Assembly (NCBI RefSeq): GCF_900111145.1
Contig: NZ_FOIR01000001.1
Span: 1,371,501 to 1,435,500 of the forward strand
Reading direction: 5' to 3'
DNA: 64,000 nt
DNA from: Roseivirga pacifica
Lineage (GTDB): Bacteria > Bacteroidota > Bacteroidia > Cytophagales > Cyclobacteriaceae
The translations under genes and the position numbers were made by a program. Positions within the stretch are counted from its first letter, which is position 1; each line of letters opens with the position of its first letter. Under the pieces are notes generated by a model. That model ran no database searches. It saw nothing but the letters and a program-made list of their open reading frames with translations, and was not told where the DNA came from. This document shows, piece by piece, positions 42,814 to 52,178 of the stretch.

Positions 42814-43636
42814 AAGTTGCTACCACAGGATAGTGGTCTTGCGGATAAAGCCCTTTCGATTCCCACTTGTCGATTTTGTAGCCAGTTTTTTTGATTCCAG
42901 CATTTTCTTGAAAGAAAATGTAGTCGTAGCGCGGGCAGTGACTACCACCCTGATAGTTGTGGTAGGTACAAGCCAACAGAATATCTCCTTCAAATGTATC
43001 GGTAAAAAACTCTTCCATGCGAGAGACAATGGCATCAGTTGGCCTTACATTCAAATCGCCAACAACCAAAGTGGGCATTGGCTCTACCTCAGTCATTAAC
43101 TTTCTAAGTATCAGCTCAACACTTTTCTCACGGCTTTCTTCCGATCGGTGATCCAGTAGCACATTGAGAAGTTTTATCTGCTTACCGGAAGATTTGTGCT
43201 CCAATACCACAATGCTGGCTGTTCTGGGTAATGAGTTGCCCCAGCTTTTGCTAGCAGGTTCTTCAGGAGTGTTAGATAGCCAAAAGGTTTCGTGTGTTAC
43301 GAGCTCCCAGTTTCGTTTGCTATAGAAAATGGCATTTGCTGGCCCATCATCCTGAGCCTTTGTTCGAGACCTGTAAACCACCTCCAATTCTGAATTATTC
43401 TGAAGAATGTCTTTGATCTGGAGTGGTAGCGCCTCTTGTGTTGCGATGATTTGATCGCTATAGCTTTTGAAAACAGCCAGTAGTCTTTTGCGCCTGTTTT
43501 TCCATGCGTTTTCATGGTCGGCAGGCGTTCCGTAGCGAATGTTAAGTGTTACTACCTTAAACTCTTCTTGGGCAGATGCTTGATAATCAGCGGAAAACGA
43601 GAGAATTATGAGAAGTGATAAAAGTATTTTTTTCAC
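42785..43636 (-). CDS. Secreted endonuclease/exonuclease/phosphatase-family protein
   Basis: A 283-residue EEP-fold enzyme with a signal peptide (about 1-22, ending ASA). Metal/catalytic residues are visible in FKVVTLNIRYG, the IATQEALP Glu, LDHRSEESREKS, TLVVGDLNVRPTD, and the final DHYPVVATF His. Relatives hydrolyse phosphodiesters or sugar/lipid phosphates; the periplasmic location suggests phosphate or nucleic acid scavenging. Its stop lies 29 bases inside the EamA gene on the other strand. Confidence 0.85.
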   Translation of the reverse strand: MKKILLSLLIILSFSADYQASAQEEFKVVTLNIRYGTPADHENAWKNRRKRLLAVFKSYSDQIIATQEALPLQIKDILQNNSELEVVYRSRTKAQDDGPANAIFYSKRNWELVTHETFWLSNTPEEPASKSWGNSLPRTASIVVLEHKSSGKQIKLLNVLLDHRSEESREKSVELILRKLMTEVEPMPTLVVGDLNVRPTDAIVSRMEEFFTDTFEGDILLACTYHNYQGGSHCPRYDYIFFQENAGIKKTGYKIDKWESKGLYPQDHYPVVATFRLENSEEN

Positions 43637-43734
43637 ATTTAAATCTCATAAAAAAGCATTTAAAATACAAATAAATGTATTCGAGTGATTCTAGGGGTTT
43701 GATATACGGTGCAACAATGTTAAATTCAGGATGT

Positions 43735-43756
43735 CTTTTGATGTGTACATCAAAAG
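43735..43756. promoter_or_regulatory. 22-bp dyad upstream of the second permease
   Basis: Arms CTTTTGATG and CATCAAAAG are perfect inverted copies around a 4-base centre, 33 bases before the ATG at 43790. It could be an operator or a leader hairpin. Confidence 0.4.
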
Positions 43757-43789
43757 TACAAGGTCAAAATCATCTCAAACAACACAACT

Positions 43790-46192
43790 ATGTTTAAAAA
43801 CTATTTTAAAGTTGCACTTCGCAACTTACTCAAACACAAAGGGTTTTCTTTTATCAATATTCTTGGCTTGTCCGTTGGGCTTACTTGCTGTTTGCTTATT
43901 GGGCTTTATATAAGTGAGGAGCTGAGTTATGATAAATTCCACAAGGATGCGGATAAGATATACCGATTTACGCGTGAGTTTAAGAGCAATGATGGAACTA
44001 CCTCTTTGCATTTATCGCGCTTAGCACCACCTTTTGCACATTATTTAAAAGATTATTACGAAGGTGACATTGCTCAGATAGGTCGCTTTATCTCTACTGC
44101 GGGTACAGTGGAGTATGGCGATGAGCTGTTTAATGAAACCGATTTGGCTTTTGCCGATCCGGAAATCGTTGATATTCTCACTTTCGAAACTATTCAAGGC
44201 GACTTAAAGGCCGCATTGACCAAACCTGGTTCGGTAGTGCTTTCTGAAAGTTTGGCCAAAAAGTACTTTGGCAATGAAGACCCAATGGGCAAGAGCATAC
44301 GCATTTTCGATCAGGCCGACCTTTTAGTGCAGGGTGTTTATAAGGATTTACCAGACAACTCAAGCTTTGAGCTGAATATGATGGGCGATTTTTCTGCCAT
44401 TGAGCAGTTCTATGGCGGAAGAGAGAATCTGTTGCAAGCTTGGGGATCCAACAATTTCACTACACTTTTTACGCTAACCGAAACGGGTAGTATTGATGGT
44501 ATACTCGATCGGATGGACGATTTTTTAGTGATTCAACTGGGAGAGAACGCACCTTCTTGGACGGAGTTGCATGTTCAAAAGCTTACTGATATTCACCTTA
44601 CATCTAACCTTTCGGATGAACTGGGGGAGAACTCTGATATTACCTATGTGTACATTTTTACTTCAATAGCCGTACTCATTCTTTTGATTGCCTGCATTAA
44701 CTATATGAACTTGGCAACGGCACGTTCAGCGCGCAGGGCTAAAGAAGTGGGGATGCGAAAAGTTTTTGGTGCTGGAAAAGGCAGCTTGATGAGCCAGTTC
44801 CTTACTGAGTCAATTGTACTTACGCTGTTTGCGGTATTGCTCTCAATTGGATTTACAAACCTGATTTTACCATTCTTTAGAGAGTTTACAGAATTGAATT
44901 TAGTATTCAACCTGATAGACAACTTTGCTTTGGTTGCCATGGTTTTTGGCGGTGCTTTGCTGGTTGGCGTTTTGGCAGGAAGTTACCCTGCTTTTTACCT
45001 TTCGGCCTTTAGACCACTAGAGGTTATGCGCAGCAGCAAAGGATCAACCACTGGAAAGTCTGGTTTGTTAAGAAAAGCACTTGTGGTAGTGCAGTTCTCT
45101 ATTTCTATAATTCTAATTGTTTCTACGGTGGTTGTTTATCAGCAACTGAGCTATATGCAAAACAAGAATTTGGGCTACGATAAGGAGCAGATGATGATTC
45201 TGAACGTTAGCAATGAGATTAGCGCGAACTACGAAACATTCAAGAACGAGCTGAGCAACATTGCCGGAGTAAAATCAGCTGGTGGTTCAAGCAGGATTCC
45301 TTCTGGTCAGCTACTAGACTCGCAAGGGGCACAGGCTGAAGTGAATGGTGAGATGCAACCAACACAAGTGGTGATTAAGCAGTTGCAGGTTGATTATGGC
45401 TTTGTGCCGAACTACCAAATGGAGCTTGTTGCTGGTAGAAATTTTGACAAAGACTATCTGCGCGATTCAGCCAACTTTATGCTCAATGAAGAGGCTGTAC
45501 GAATTATTGGCTGGGCCGATGGCAACGAGGCAATTGGCAAAAAAATGACTTATGGCGGTGTTACAGGTCAGGTTGTTGGTGTGGTGAAGGATTTTCACTT
45601 TGAGTCGCTGCAAAGTGAAATTGTGCCAGTTGTTTTGGCAAACAACAGAAACAGACTTCGCTTTCTTTCTATAAAAATTGAGGGGCAGAATCTAACGAAT
45701 ACGGTAGCCCAAATTGAGGAGGCTTATGCTGCTTTCTCTCCAAATTCGCCTATTCAATACAACTTTTTAAATGATAGGTTTAACAACTTGTATCAGTCGG
45801 AAACACAGCGCAGTGAGTTGTTTACCATCTTTTCTGGTTTGGCGATTTTCTTGGCCTGCCTAGGGCTGTTTGGCTTGGCATCGTTTACCGTAGCACAGCG
45901 AGGTAAAGAAATAAGCATTAGAAAAGTGTTGGGCGCTTCGGTGAATCAGATTGTGAACACATTGAGTAAAGAGTTTTTGGTATTAGTGGCTATTTCGCTG
46001 CTAATAGCCGCGCCAATTGGGTGGTACTTGATGAGCGACTGGTTGGGTAGCTATGCTTATCGAATTGGTTTGGGTGTGGTGCCGTTTATTGTGGCCGGTG
46101 GCGTAGCGCTACTTATCGCCTTTATCACCATTAGCATGCAAACCTTTAAGGCTGCTTTTGCTAACCCTGCTGGTAGATTGAGAGACGATTAA
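43790..46192 (+). CDS. MacB/FtsX-type ABC transporter permease (orphan), second copy
   Basis: An 800-residue paralog of the product of 4610-7015, with the same order of parts: TM1 in FINILGLSVGLTCCLLIGL (about 22-40), MacB periplasmic domain, FtsX core with ARSARRAKEVGMRKVFGAGK (about 305-324), TM block, second periplasmic domain, and final FtsX core with VAQRGKEISIRKVLGASVNQ, ending ANPAGRLRDD. No ATPase gene is adjacent. A 22-bp dyad precedes the start, which the other copy lacks, so control may differ. It ends at a bidirectional terminator. Confidence 0.9.
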   Translation: MFKNYFKVALRNLLKHKGFSFINILGLSVGLTCCLLIGLYISEELSYDKFHKDADKIYRFTREFKSNDGTTSLHLSRLAPPFAHYLKDYYEGDIAQIGRFISTAGTVEYGDELFNETDLAFADPEIVDILTFETIQGDLKAALTKPGSVVLSESLAKKYFGNEDPMGKSIRIFDQADLLVQGVYKDLPDNSSFELNMMGDFSAIEQFYGGRENLLQAWGSNNFTTLFTLTETGSIDGILDRMDDFLVIQLGENAPSWTELHVQKLTDIHLTSNLSDELGENSDITYVYIFTSIAVLILLIACINYMNLATARSARRAKEVGMRKVFGAGKGSLMSQFLTESIVLTLFAVLLSIGFTNLILPFFREFTELNLVFNLIDNFALVAMVFGGALLVGVLAGSYPAFYLSAFRPLEVMRSSKGSTTGKSGLLRKALVVVQFSISIILIVSTVVVYQQLSYMQNKNLGYDKEQMMILNVSNEISANYETFKNELSNIAGVKSAGGSSRIPSGQLLDSQGAQAEVNGEMQPTQVVIKQLQVDYGFVPNYQMELVAGRNFDKDYLRDSANFMLNEEAVRIIGWADGNEAIGKKMTYGGVTGQVVGVVKDFHFESLQSEIVPVVLANNRNRLRFLSIKIEGQNLTNTVAQIEEAYAAFSPNSPIQYNFLNDRFNNLYQSETQRSELFTIFSGLAIFLACLGLFGLASFTVAQRGKEISIRKVLGASVNQIVNTLSKEFLVLVAISLLIAAPIGWYLMSDWLGSYAYRIGLGVVPFIVAGGVALLIAFITISMQTFKAAFANPAGRLRDD

Positions 46193-46212
46193 TTAAAAGA
46201 ACTTCATTTACA

Positions 46213-46250
46213 AAGCCTTCCTGACTTAAAGTTGGGAAGGCTTATTTTTT
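46213..46250. terminator. Bidirectional terminator after the second permease
   Basis: AAGCCTTCC and GGAAGGCTT pair perfectly across a 13-base loop, followed on the plus strand by ATTTTTTG. The 3' side overlaps the stop codon of the opposite small gene. Confidence 0.85.
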
Positions 46251-46415
46251 GTTTCTCATATTGTTAGTGGCCTCAAAACCAGCTCCCATGGCTACGCCAA
46301 CTGCAATACCAATGGCCAAATTATCCATAGCAATGCCTATGCCTGCGCCAATGGCTATTCCGGTTGCAATTCCTAAACCTTTGGGGCGACCTTTATCTTC
46401 TTTTTCTTCACTCAT
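46242..46415 (-). CDS. Small glycine-rich membrane protein
   Basis: A 57-residue protein from ATG 46415: a charged N-terminus (MSEEKEDKGRPKG) and two glycine-zipper-like segments, about 13-30 (GIATGIAIGAGIGIAM) and 34-48 (AIGIAVGVAMGAGFEA), with a basic tail. It may insert in the inner membrane; no function is known. The frame could extend upstream into the NTF2-like gene, but this start, two bases after its stop, is preferred. It is the last gene of the NTF2-like unit. Confidence 0.6.
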   Translation of the reverse strand: MSEEKEDKGRPKGLGIATGIAIGAGIGIAMDNLAIGIAVGVAMGAGFEATNNMRNKK

Positions 46416-46417
46416 TC

Positions 46418-46876
46418 TTATTGATTCAGCGTACTCCACATATCGGCAGACATTCTCCATTGGCCATCAGCTTCTTTTCTCCAGGTTATCAGGTATTGGC
46501 CCCTGAAAGAAATGGTGTCAGTTCCGTTGCGCAGTGATTTACCTTCATAATAACCATAATCTTTGGCTATATCTCCAATAATTTCCAGTTCAACGGGTGT
46601 AGAGGCATGCTCAAGTACCTTCACGGTGGCTGGCAGTGTCCAGTAGTTGGTGACTTTTTCTTTCCCGATAATCATTTCTCGACCTCCTGACATGATCACA
46701 ATATCGTCAGTGTAATAAGACATTTGCTCTTGCAGGTTTCCATCAATATAAGCTTGAGAAAATGCTTTGGATGCGGCCAGAATGGCTTCTCTTTCTTGCT
46801 CAGTATTCTGAAGGGTAGATTGACAGGAAAAAATTATAGAAGTAGTCAGGACTAAAAAAAGTATTCGTTTCATCAT
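46418..46876 (-). CDS. NTF2-like / DUF4440 lipoprotein
   Basis: A 152-residue lipoprotein with a signal ending IIFSC (Cys 18) and a SnoaL/DUF4440 domain: EREAILAASKAFSQAYIDGN, the YTDDIVIMSGG segment, YLITWRKEADGQWRMSADMW. Members share the cone-shaped NTF2 fold and include isomerases, but most secreted ones have no known role. It lies behind the DinB gene at 26 bases distance and is followed two bases later by the small glycine-rich protein. Confidence 0.85.
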   Translation of the reverse strand: MMKRILFLVLTTSIIFSCQSTLQNTEQEREAILAASKAFSQAYIDGNLQEQMSYYTDDIVIMSGGREMIIGKEKVTNYWTLPATVKVLEHASTPVELEIIGDIAKDYGYYEGKSLRNGTDTISFRGQYLITWRKEADGQWRMSADMWSTLNQ

Positions 46877-46902
46877 TTTGAATCTAACGAATACTTCTGG
46901 CT

Positions 46903-47466
46903 TTAGGCTACTGCTTTCTTGATTCTTTTGAGTTGAAGAACGTGCCTATCTAGATGGCCTAGCAGAAAACGGAACGCATCTCCTAGCCTGAGTTTAACCA
47001 GTGGGCCAAGTGCAGTAGGCACTTTCACCTTATTTAAGCTATAGTTTTCTGACTTTTTAATTAGATCAGCCAGCTCTCTATGAGTGCTGAAAAACTCATC
47101 GATTGTTTCTTGTACTGGAAGAGCCTCTTCGGGATTCATCGACTTCATAGTTTTCATGTTGTTTTTGACAACTCCATTTTCTTTGGGTGAAATCATTTTC
47201 GTAAAGTAATCGCCTTTCCAATGGGAAGAGAAGGTTTCATCAGGTTGCTGTGGGTATTTCTGGTAGGCCTTTTTAATATTCTCAACATAGATTTTATTGG
47301 CTATGCTTAAATGCTTTAGGCACTGGAGTATACTCCATTTTCCGGCTGCTTCCTGAGTGTTTAAAGTATCATTATCGAGACCTGCAATGAGTTGCTCCAC
47401 CTCAGTCAAAGCGGTTTCACATTGCTTAATGGAGTTTTGGATATGTGTTGTTGCTTTGAGTTTCAT
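46903..47466 (-). CDS. DinB-family protein
   Basis: A 187-residue four-helix-bundle protein of the DinB_2/YfiT-like metal-dependent hydrolase superfamily. It shows WSILQCLKHLSIANKIYVENI (about 48-68) with the first metal His and HLDRHVLQLKRIKKA at the C-terminus with the others. In other bacteria members act in thiol transfer or bacillithiol use, or are DNA-damage inducible. No direct function can be given. It lies upstream of the NTF2-like gene, downstream of the Crp/Fnr-type regulator. Confidence 0.8.
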   Translation of the reverse strand: MKLKATTHIQNSIKQCETALTEVEQLIAGLDNDTLNTQEAAGKWSILQCLKHLSIANKIYVENIKKAYQKYPQQPDETFSSHWKGDYFTKMISPKENGVVKNNMKTMKSMNPEEALPVQETIDEFFSTHRELADLIKKSENYSLNKVKVPTALGPLVKLRLGDAFRFLLGHLDRHVLQLKRIKKAVA

Positions 47467-47521
47467 TTTTTTATTTCAAAATAAGTGTCGCGATCTAAGT
47501 TTTGTCTTGATGTAGATCAAG

Positions 47522-48103
47522 TTAAGTCGCCCATTTCCGTCTCATGCGAGAAAATGTTTCGGGAGTCATGCCTAAATAAGAGGCCAAGTGTTTTTGAGGA
47601 ACGATCTGAATAATGTGCGGGCTTTGAGTCATGAGCCGTTCAAATTTTTCTTCGGCCGAATCGGCCAGTAGGCTGCGAATAAAAACGCCCAGGCCAAACA
47701 TTACCTGCTGGTTGAATTTAAAGGTCCATTCTTTCAATATGGGGACTTGTTGATACAGCACTTCTAGCTGATGGTAGCTTATTCTAAGGCCAGAGGTTTC
47801 TTCAAGTGTTTCCAAATACCAATCGGCTGGCTTTTGAAAAACAAATGAATCATACACACCACTGTAGTCGCCATTGTATGTAAAGCCCATGTTGTATTCG
47901 GTGCCTTGTTTTTCGAAATAGCCACGCATAAGTCCATCATGAACATAATAGAAGTATTTTTCAACTTCGCCAGTTTGGGTTATAATCAGTCCTTTTTCGT
48001 ATTGAAAGGGCTTCCATTCGGTGTGAATACTATTCCACTCTTTATCGCTCAGAGGGATAAACTTTTCAAAGCTTTTTCTTAAACCGATCAGCGCTTCTTC
48101 CAT
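47522..48103 (-). CDS. Crp/Fnr-family transcriptional regulator
   Basis: A 193-residue regulator. The cyclic-nucleotide-binding beta roll (about 25-130, QYEKGLIITQTGEVEKYFYY) is followed by the dimer helix and an HTH with QIVPQKHLASYLGMTPETFSRMRRK (about 165-190) that ends soon after the recognition helix, as is common in short Cytophagales members. The ligand pocket lacks the Arg-Ser cAMP pair, so another signal or none is likely. It is divergent from the 64-residue protein at 48147; neighbours downstream (DinB, NTF2-like) may be targets. Confidence 0.88.
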   Translation of the reverse strand: MEEALIGLRKSFEKFIPLSDKEWNSIHTEWKPFQYEKGLIITQTGEVEKYFYYVHDGLMRGYFEKQGTEYNMGFTYNGDYSGVYDSFVFQKPADWYLETLEETSGLRISYHQLEVLYQQVPILKEWTFKFNQQVMFGLGVFIRSLLADSAEEKFERLMTQSPHIIQIVPQKHLASYLGMTPETFSRMRRKWAT

Positions 48104-48146
48104 GCTTCAAATTATTAAATAGGAATCATTTTTGATAGCTTTAGGT

Positions 48147-48341
48147 ATGGCTAAAAAGCTGCTAATCCATAAGAATCATGAAGAGGCCGAGCGCTATGTG
48201 CTTGAACAAGGCTTTGAAAGAACGCCTGAGGAGCGAATTTTGTGGTTGCTCAAGCAGATAAAGCGTATGCACAAGTACAATCCAGTTAAAAAGCAGCCTA
48301 AAGGCTATGTTTTAAAGAAGTTAGAATCAAAAGAAGAATAG
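48147..48341 (+). CDS. Small basic hypothetical protein
   Basis: A 64-residue, Lys/Glu-rich, probably helical protein (MAKKLLIHKNHEEAERYVLE, then RTPEERILWLLKQIKRMHKY). I recognise no domain. I chose ATG 48147; the TTG at 48132 adds five residues. Its last 15 bases overlap the 3' end of the opposite TauE/SafE gene. It could be a real short gene of a Bacteroidota-wide kind, though it is unassigned. Confidence 0.55.
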   Translation: MAKKLLIHKNHEEAERYVLEQGFERTPEERILWLLKQIKRMHKYNPVKKQPKGYVLKKLESKEE

Positions 48342-49067
48342 CTTTACAGCAAATGCCAAAGCTGTGAACATAACAAAGTAGCGGATGTACTTTTCGTTTA
48401 CTTTGGTGCTCCATCGGCTAGTGAGCCAGCCACCAGCACCATTTCCGGCTGCTAAAGCTAGGCCTAATTCCCAATTGATTAATCCGGTGTAAATAAATAC
48501 GCCAAGCGCAGAAAGCGTGTAAATTAGTACTGTTAATGACTTGATCAGATTGATCTTGACCATGCCGAAATGATGAATAAAAGAAAGTGACGCGATAATG
48601 AGGTAACCAACCCCAGCTTGAATAAAGCCGCCATAAACACCTATAAAGAAGAAGGTAACCAGTCCAATGAGTCTAGATTTTTTGGTGGTAATAACAGCAT
48701 CGCCAGTTTTTACCTTTTTGCCAAAAACCATATAGGCGACAATAAACACAATTACCGCGGCCAGTATTTTATTAAAGGTGTCTCCTTTAATATCTACCGC
48801 AATGTAAGAGCCAAGAATGGCGCCAATAAATGAAGTGACACTGAGCCAAAGGTCGTATTTCTCTGTTTTTATGCCTTTGGAGTGATAACCACGCCATGAA
48901 AGCAGTCCGTTGAAAAATACACCAATACGGTTGGTGGCGTTGGCTACGTTGGGTGGCAAACCAAAGAAGATTAATGCAGGTAAAGTGAGTAAAGAACCAC
49001 CGCCAGCAAGTGTGTTGATTACTCCGGCTACTAGGCCGATCAAAAAGAGGATAATGATTTTGTCCAT
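48327..49067 (-). CDS. TauE/SafE-family sulfite/organosulfonate exporter
   Basis: A 246-residue membrane protein with eight hydrophobic segments in two repeats. It begins ILFLIGLVAGVINTLAGGGS and PPNVANATNRIGVFF, the hallmark of the first half, and repeats in GVYGGFIQAGVGYLIIASL and AAGNGAGGWLTSRW. Members export sulfite, sulfoacetate or related anions and some have other substrates. No sulfur genes are adjacent, so the substrate is open. Confidence 0.88.
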   Translation of the reverse strand: MDKIIILFLIGLVAGVINTLAGGGSLLTLPALIFFGLPPNVANATNRIGVFFNGLLSWRGYHSKGIKTEKYDLWLSVTSFIGAILGSYIAVDIKGDTFNKILAAVIVFIVAYMVFGKKVKTGDAVITTKKSRLIGLVTFFFIGVYGGFIQAGVGYLIIASLSFIHHFGMVKINLIKSLTVLIYTLSALGVFIYTGLINWELGLALAAGNGAGGWLTSRWSTKVNEKYIRYFVMFTALAFAVKLFFF

Positions 49068-49086
49068 TCAGCGTGCTTTGCGGCTG

Positions 49087-50628
49087 CTAGTTACGCTTTT
49101 TCTTCAAAAGCTTGCCAGAATTAATGTGGCTACTTTCTCCATTTTCTCGCACCAACTTCCCATTTATAATCACTTCATCAAAACCCTTAGCTAATTGATG
49201 AGGGTTGGAATAAGTTGCTGTTTCATGAATGTTGTCGGGGTTAAAAATCAACACATCTGCTTTGTTGCCTTCTTTTAAAACTCCTCGGTTGGTTAAACCG
49301 ATGGTTTTTGCTGGTAGCCCGCTCATTTTGTAAATGGCTTCTTCCAAGCTTAGTGATTTTTGTGCTATTACATACTTTTCTATAATTCTAGCTTGTGTAC
49401 TATGCCCCCTAGGGTGCAGCATGGTTGGAGAACCATCGGAAGCAATAGAGATATCAGGGCTGGTGATAAAGACATCTTGTAGTGCTTCATCCATAATAAA
49501 GTAGGCGCCAGATGCTCCTTGTGGTCCAATGTCCATCAGTACATCCACATAGGTGCGCTGTTCTTCCTTGGCAATTTGGGCTAGTGTTTTTCCTGCATAT
49601 TTACCAGAACCGAAAAGTGTGGCTTCAGGGCCGTTTCTTTTTATTACACGGGCTTCTAAGTAGGTCTCAAGTTCTTTTTTTCTGGTTTTAAGCACTTGTT
49701 GAAATTGGTCGTTGGTTTTGCACCACGATGGGAATAAAATGCCAATACCCGTGTAGCTTGCCGTGTATGGGTAAACATCTGCAGTAATGTTTGTGCCCGC
49801 TTGTTTCTGCTTGTCAATTAATTCGAGTATCTCTTCACCACGGGCTTCTCCTTTACCATAAACCACCTTTATGTGCGAAATGTGCACGTCACAAAACTCT
49901 CCTAAATCGAAAAGCTCTTGCAATGAGGCTTCCACCTTGTCGTCATCTTCGTTTCTTACATGGCTCATAAGTACGCCATTGTTAGCTGAAACGGTTTTGG
50001 CTAAGCCAGTCAGTTCATCTTTTTGTGCATACATGCCCGGTACATACTCTAAGCCTGTGCTAAGGCCAAAGGCTCCGGCTCCGAACGCTGCTTGTAAAAG
50101 CGTGTTCATTTTGTTCAATTGGTCAGCCGATGGTGTCCCTTCATTGGCTATTTCAGCTTCGCGCCTAAGTGAGCCGTGTCCCGCAAAAAGAGCCACGTTC
50201 ATTTCTAACTCGGCTGTTTCCATGGAGTTTATGTAGGCCGGCAAACCACTGGAGCCAGGGTGTGAACCGTCTTGCCCCAACACAATGGTTGTAACGCCCA
50301 TTGCCGGAAAGTTTTGGAATGATGCAGTGGAAAGTGGGTTTCCATGAACGTGTAAATCGATAAAACCCGGGCTTACTACTTTTCCTTTGGCATCTAAGAG
50401 TTTTGAGTAGCGAATTTTAGCAGTATCAATGTCGCCAATAAAGGCAATGACACTGTCTTTAATTAGCAAGTCGGCTTGATAGCCCGCTTGACCGAGTCCA
50501 TCGTAGACTGTGCCGTTAATTATGGCAATATCAAATTGGTCGGTTCGCGATAAGAGTTGTTCAAAGCGACTCTTGCTTTGGCATGCAACCAAAGCAAGAG
50601 CACTTAATATGAGTAGGAAATGCTTCAT
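49087..50628 (-). CDS. D-aminoacylase-like amidohydrolase, lipoprotein
   Basis: A 513-residue secreted amidohydrolase. The lipobox is ALVAC (Cys 16). Metal motif VVSPGFIDLHVHGNP (about 90-104), MSHVRNEDDD (about 220), HISHIKVVYGKG (about 250-262), TADVYPYTASYTGIG (about 280-295), IASDGSPTMLHPRGHSTQA (about 395-413) and GNKADVLIFNPD follow the N-acyl-D-amino-acid deacylase family. It should release D-amino acids or similar amides in the periplasm. It starts three bases after the M28 peptidase gene, so the two secreted hydrolases are one operon. Confidence 0.87.
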   Translation of the reverse strand: MKHFLLILSALALVACQSKSRFEQLLSRTDQFDIAIINGTVYDGLGQAGYQADLLIKDSVIAFIGDIDTAKIRYSKLLDAKGKVVSPGFIDLHVHGNPLSTASFQNFPAMGVTTIVLGQDGSHPGSSGLPAYINSMETAELEMNVALFAGHGSLRREAEIANEGTPSADQLNKMNTLLQAAFGAGAFGLSTGLEYVPGMYAQKDELTGLAKTVSANNGVLMSHVRNEDDDKVEASLQELFDLGEFCDVHISHIKVVYGKGEARGEEILELIDKQKQAGTNITADVYPYTASYTGIGILFPSWCKTNDQFQQVLKTRKKELETYLEARVIKRNGPEATLFGSGKYAGKTLAQIAKEEQRTYVDVLMDIGPQGASGAYFIMDEALQDVFITSPDISIASDGSPTMLHPRGHSTQARIIEKYVIAQKSLSLEEAIYKMSGLPAKTIGLTNRGVLKEGNKADVLIFNPDNIHETATYSNPHQLAKGFDEVIINGKLVRENGESSHINSGKLLKKKRN

Positions 50629-50631
50629 TCC

Positions 50632-52101
50632 TTAGTCGTCCCAACGCCAGTCGCCACCAATTTGTAGCTTTAGCTTTAGTCCGTTACCCTCCAAGAAAGC
50701 CTTGGTTTCAGCATCGTTAAGCTTTTGAGCCGGAAGTGTATCCGCATCGGCCAAAGCATAAAGCATCATTGAGCTGAACCGTACATTGTTTTCCATATGT
50801 TCTTTGTTCACTAATTCGAAATCGTCACAATCAGAATGGTAGCAACCATAAATGTGACGCTCCAAATTAGATGAAGGTGCGGTGTAAGGAATTCCTTGTA
50901 GCATAAATGGCTGATGATCACTGTGCAACCCGGCACCATTGCGGTTGTTGTTTTTAAATGTGGTAGAATCTACCGCCATAATTTCTTTTCCAATATTGTC
51001 GAAGAAAGCCACAGCTTCTGGTCTGCCAGAGGCATTATAGCCAACCGGGTTTCCGCTCATGTCTTGGTTCATTACGTACTTAATGCTTTCAATACTACCA
51101 TCTTCAACCGCAGCATTCACGTAAGCGCGAGAACCCAAAAGGCCTTGTTCTTCGCCCATAAACATGATGAATTCGATGGTCCTTTTCGGTTTAAGGTCCA
51201 ATGCCTTGAAGGTTCTGGCCATATCTAACACTGCAAATGAGCCTATTCCATTATCGATAGCACCTGTTGCCAAATCCCAAGAGTCTAAGTGGCCGCCAAC
51301 AATGATTTTTTCATCAGGGAATTCTGATCCTTTGATGGTTGCAATTACATCGCGTGCTTTGATTTTGTTGGCTGTGTTCGTCATTTGTATATCAGCACGC
51401 ATGCGTTTTTTACTAAGCGTTTCTTTCAAGGCCATACCATCTTCTTTACCAATACACACGGCCGGAATATCAATTAGTCCGCCAGTAACTGAGGCTGTAC
51501 CGGTTAACAGCACACCACCGTCTACCTGATTAATGATGATGATTCCTTTAGCGCCATTTTCGGTGGCTAAGGCAGTTTTTTCAGAACGGTGTAGGTTAGA
51601 TGTGCCTTCTGGTGAGCCCGGAAGAACGCCAATGTAAACCAAGGCAATTTTGCCTTCAACAGCGCCTGGTTTTGCGGCATAGTCTGCTTCCAAGCCATTG
51701 CCCATGTCAACAATTTCTAAATCGATGTCGGAAGAAACAGGCGAGTGGGCCAAGCTAACAGCAGAGTAAGTTTCCATGCCGCTTTTGTTCAGATTACCAA
51801 TTTTCACCTCGACATCACCCCGCATCCAAGTTTCAACTTCAAAAGGAAAGTACTTCACATCGTCAAAACCATAAGACTTTAATAAGTCGAAGGTATACTC
51901 CTCAGCCTTTGCCCCATTTTCAGAACCAGTTAAGCGGTGGCCAATTGTGGAGGTGGCTTCGCCTAGGGTCTCATAGGCCTTTGAGTTGGCTTTTACTTCT
52001 TCATTTATTGATTGGAAAACTTCGTTAAGCGACTTTTCTTTTGGCTGGCAGGCAAAAATCGTTAGGGCCAGCATAGGTAGGTACAGTTTGTATCTCTTCA
52101 T
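50632..52101 (-). CDS. M28-family peptidase, lipoprotein
   Basis: A 489-residue secreted zinc peptidase with lipobox IFAC (Cys 18). A protease-associated (PA) domain is inserted at about 140-240 (GKIALVYIG to GGLIDIPAVCIG). Zinc ligands are in VGGHLDSWDLATGAIDNGIG (H and D, about 272-285), MGEEQGLLGSRAY (E E, about 317-330) and VMNQDMSG. The LHSDHQPFMLQGIP segment carries a late His. It resembles carboxy/aminopeptidases of the glutamate carboxypeptidase type. It leads the operon with the D-aminoacylase-like gene and diverges from the giant T9SS gene. Confidence 0.9.
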   Translation of the reverse strand: MKRYKLYLPMLALTIFACQPKEKSLNEVFQSINEEVKANSKAYETLGEATSTIGHRLTGSENGAKAEEYTFDLLKSYGFDDVKYFPFEVETWMRGDVEVKIGNLNKSGMETYSAVSLAHSPVSSDIDLEIVDMGNGLEADYAAKPGAVEGKIALVYIGVLPGSPEGTSNLHRSEKTALATENGAKGIIIINQVDGGVLLTGTASVTGGLIDIPAVCIGKEDGMALKETLSKKRMRADIQMTNTANKIKARDVIATIKGSEFPDEKIIVGGHLDSWDLATGAIDNGIGSFAVLDMARTFKALDLKPKRTIEFIMFMGEEQGLLGSRAYVNAAVEDGSIESIKYVMNQDMSGNPVGYNASGRPEAVAFFDNIGKEIMAVDSTTFKNNNRNGAGLHSDHQPFMLQGIPYTAPSSNLERHIYGCYHSDCDDFELVNKEHMENNVRFSSMMLYALADADTLPAQKLNDAETKAFLEGNGLKLKLQIGGDWRWDD

Positions 52102-52178
52102 TTTGGAAAAGTAAAACCAATCTGGCTTAAGAAATAATATTTTGTGATTATTGGTAGAAAGAAAAAGACTTATGTGCT

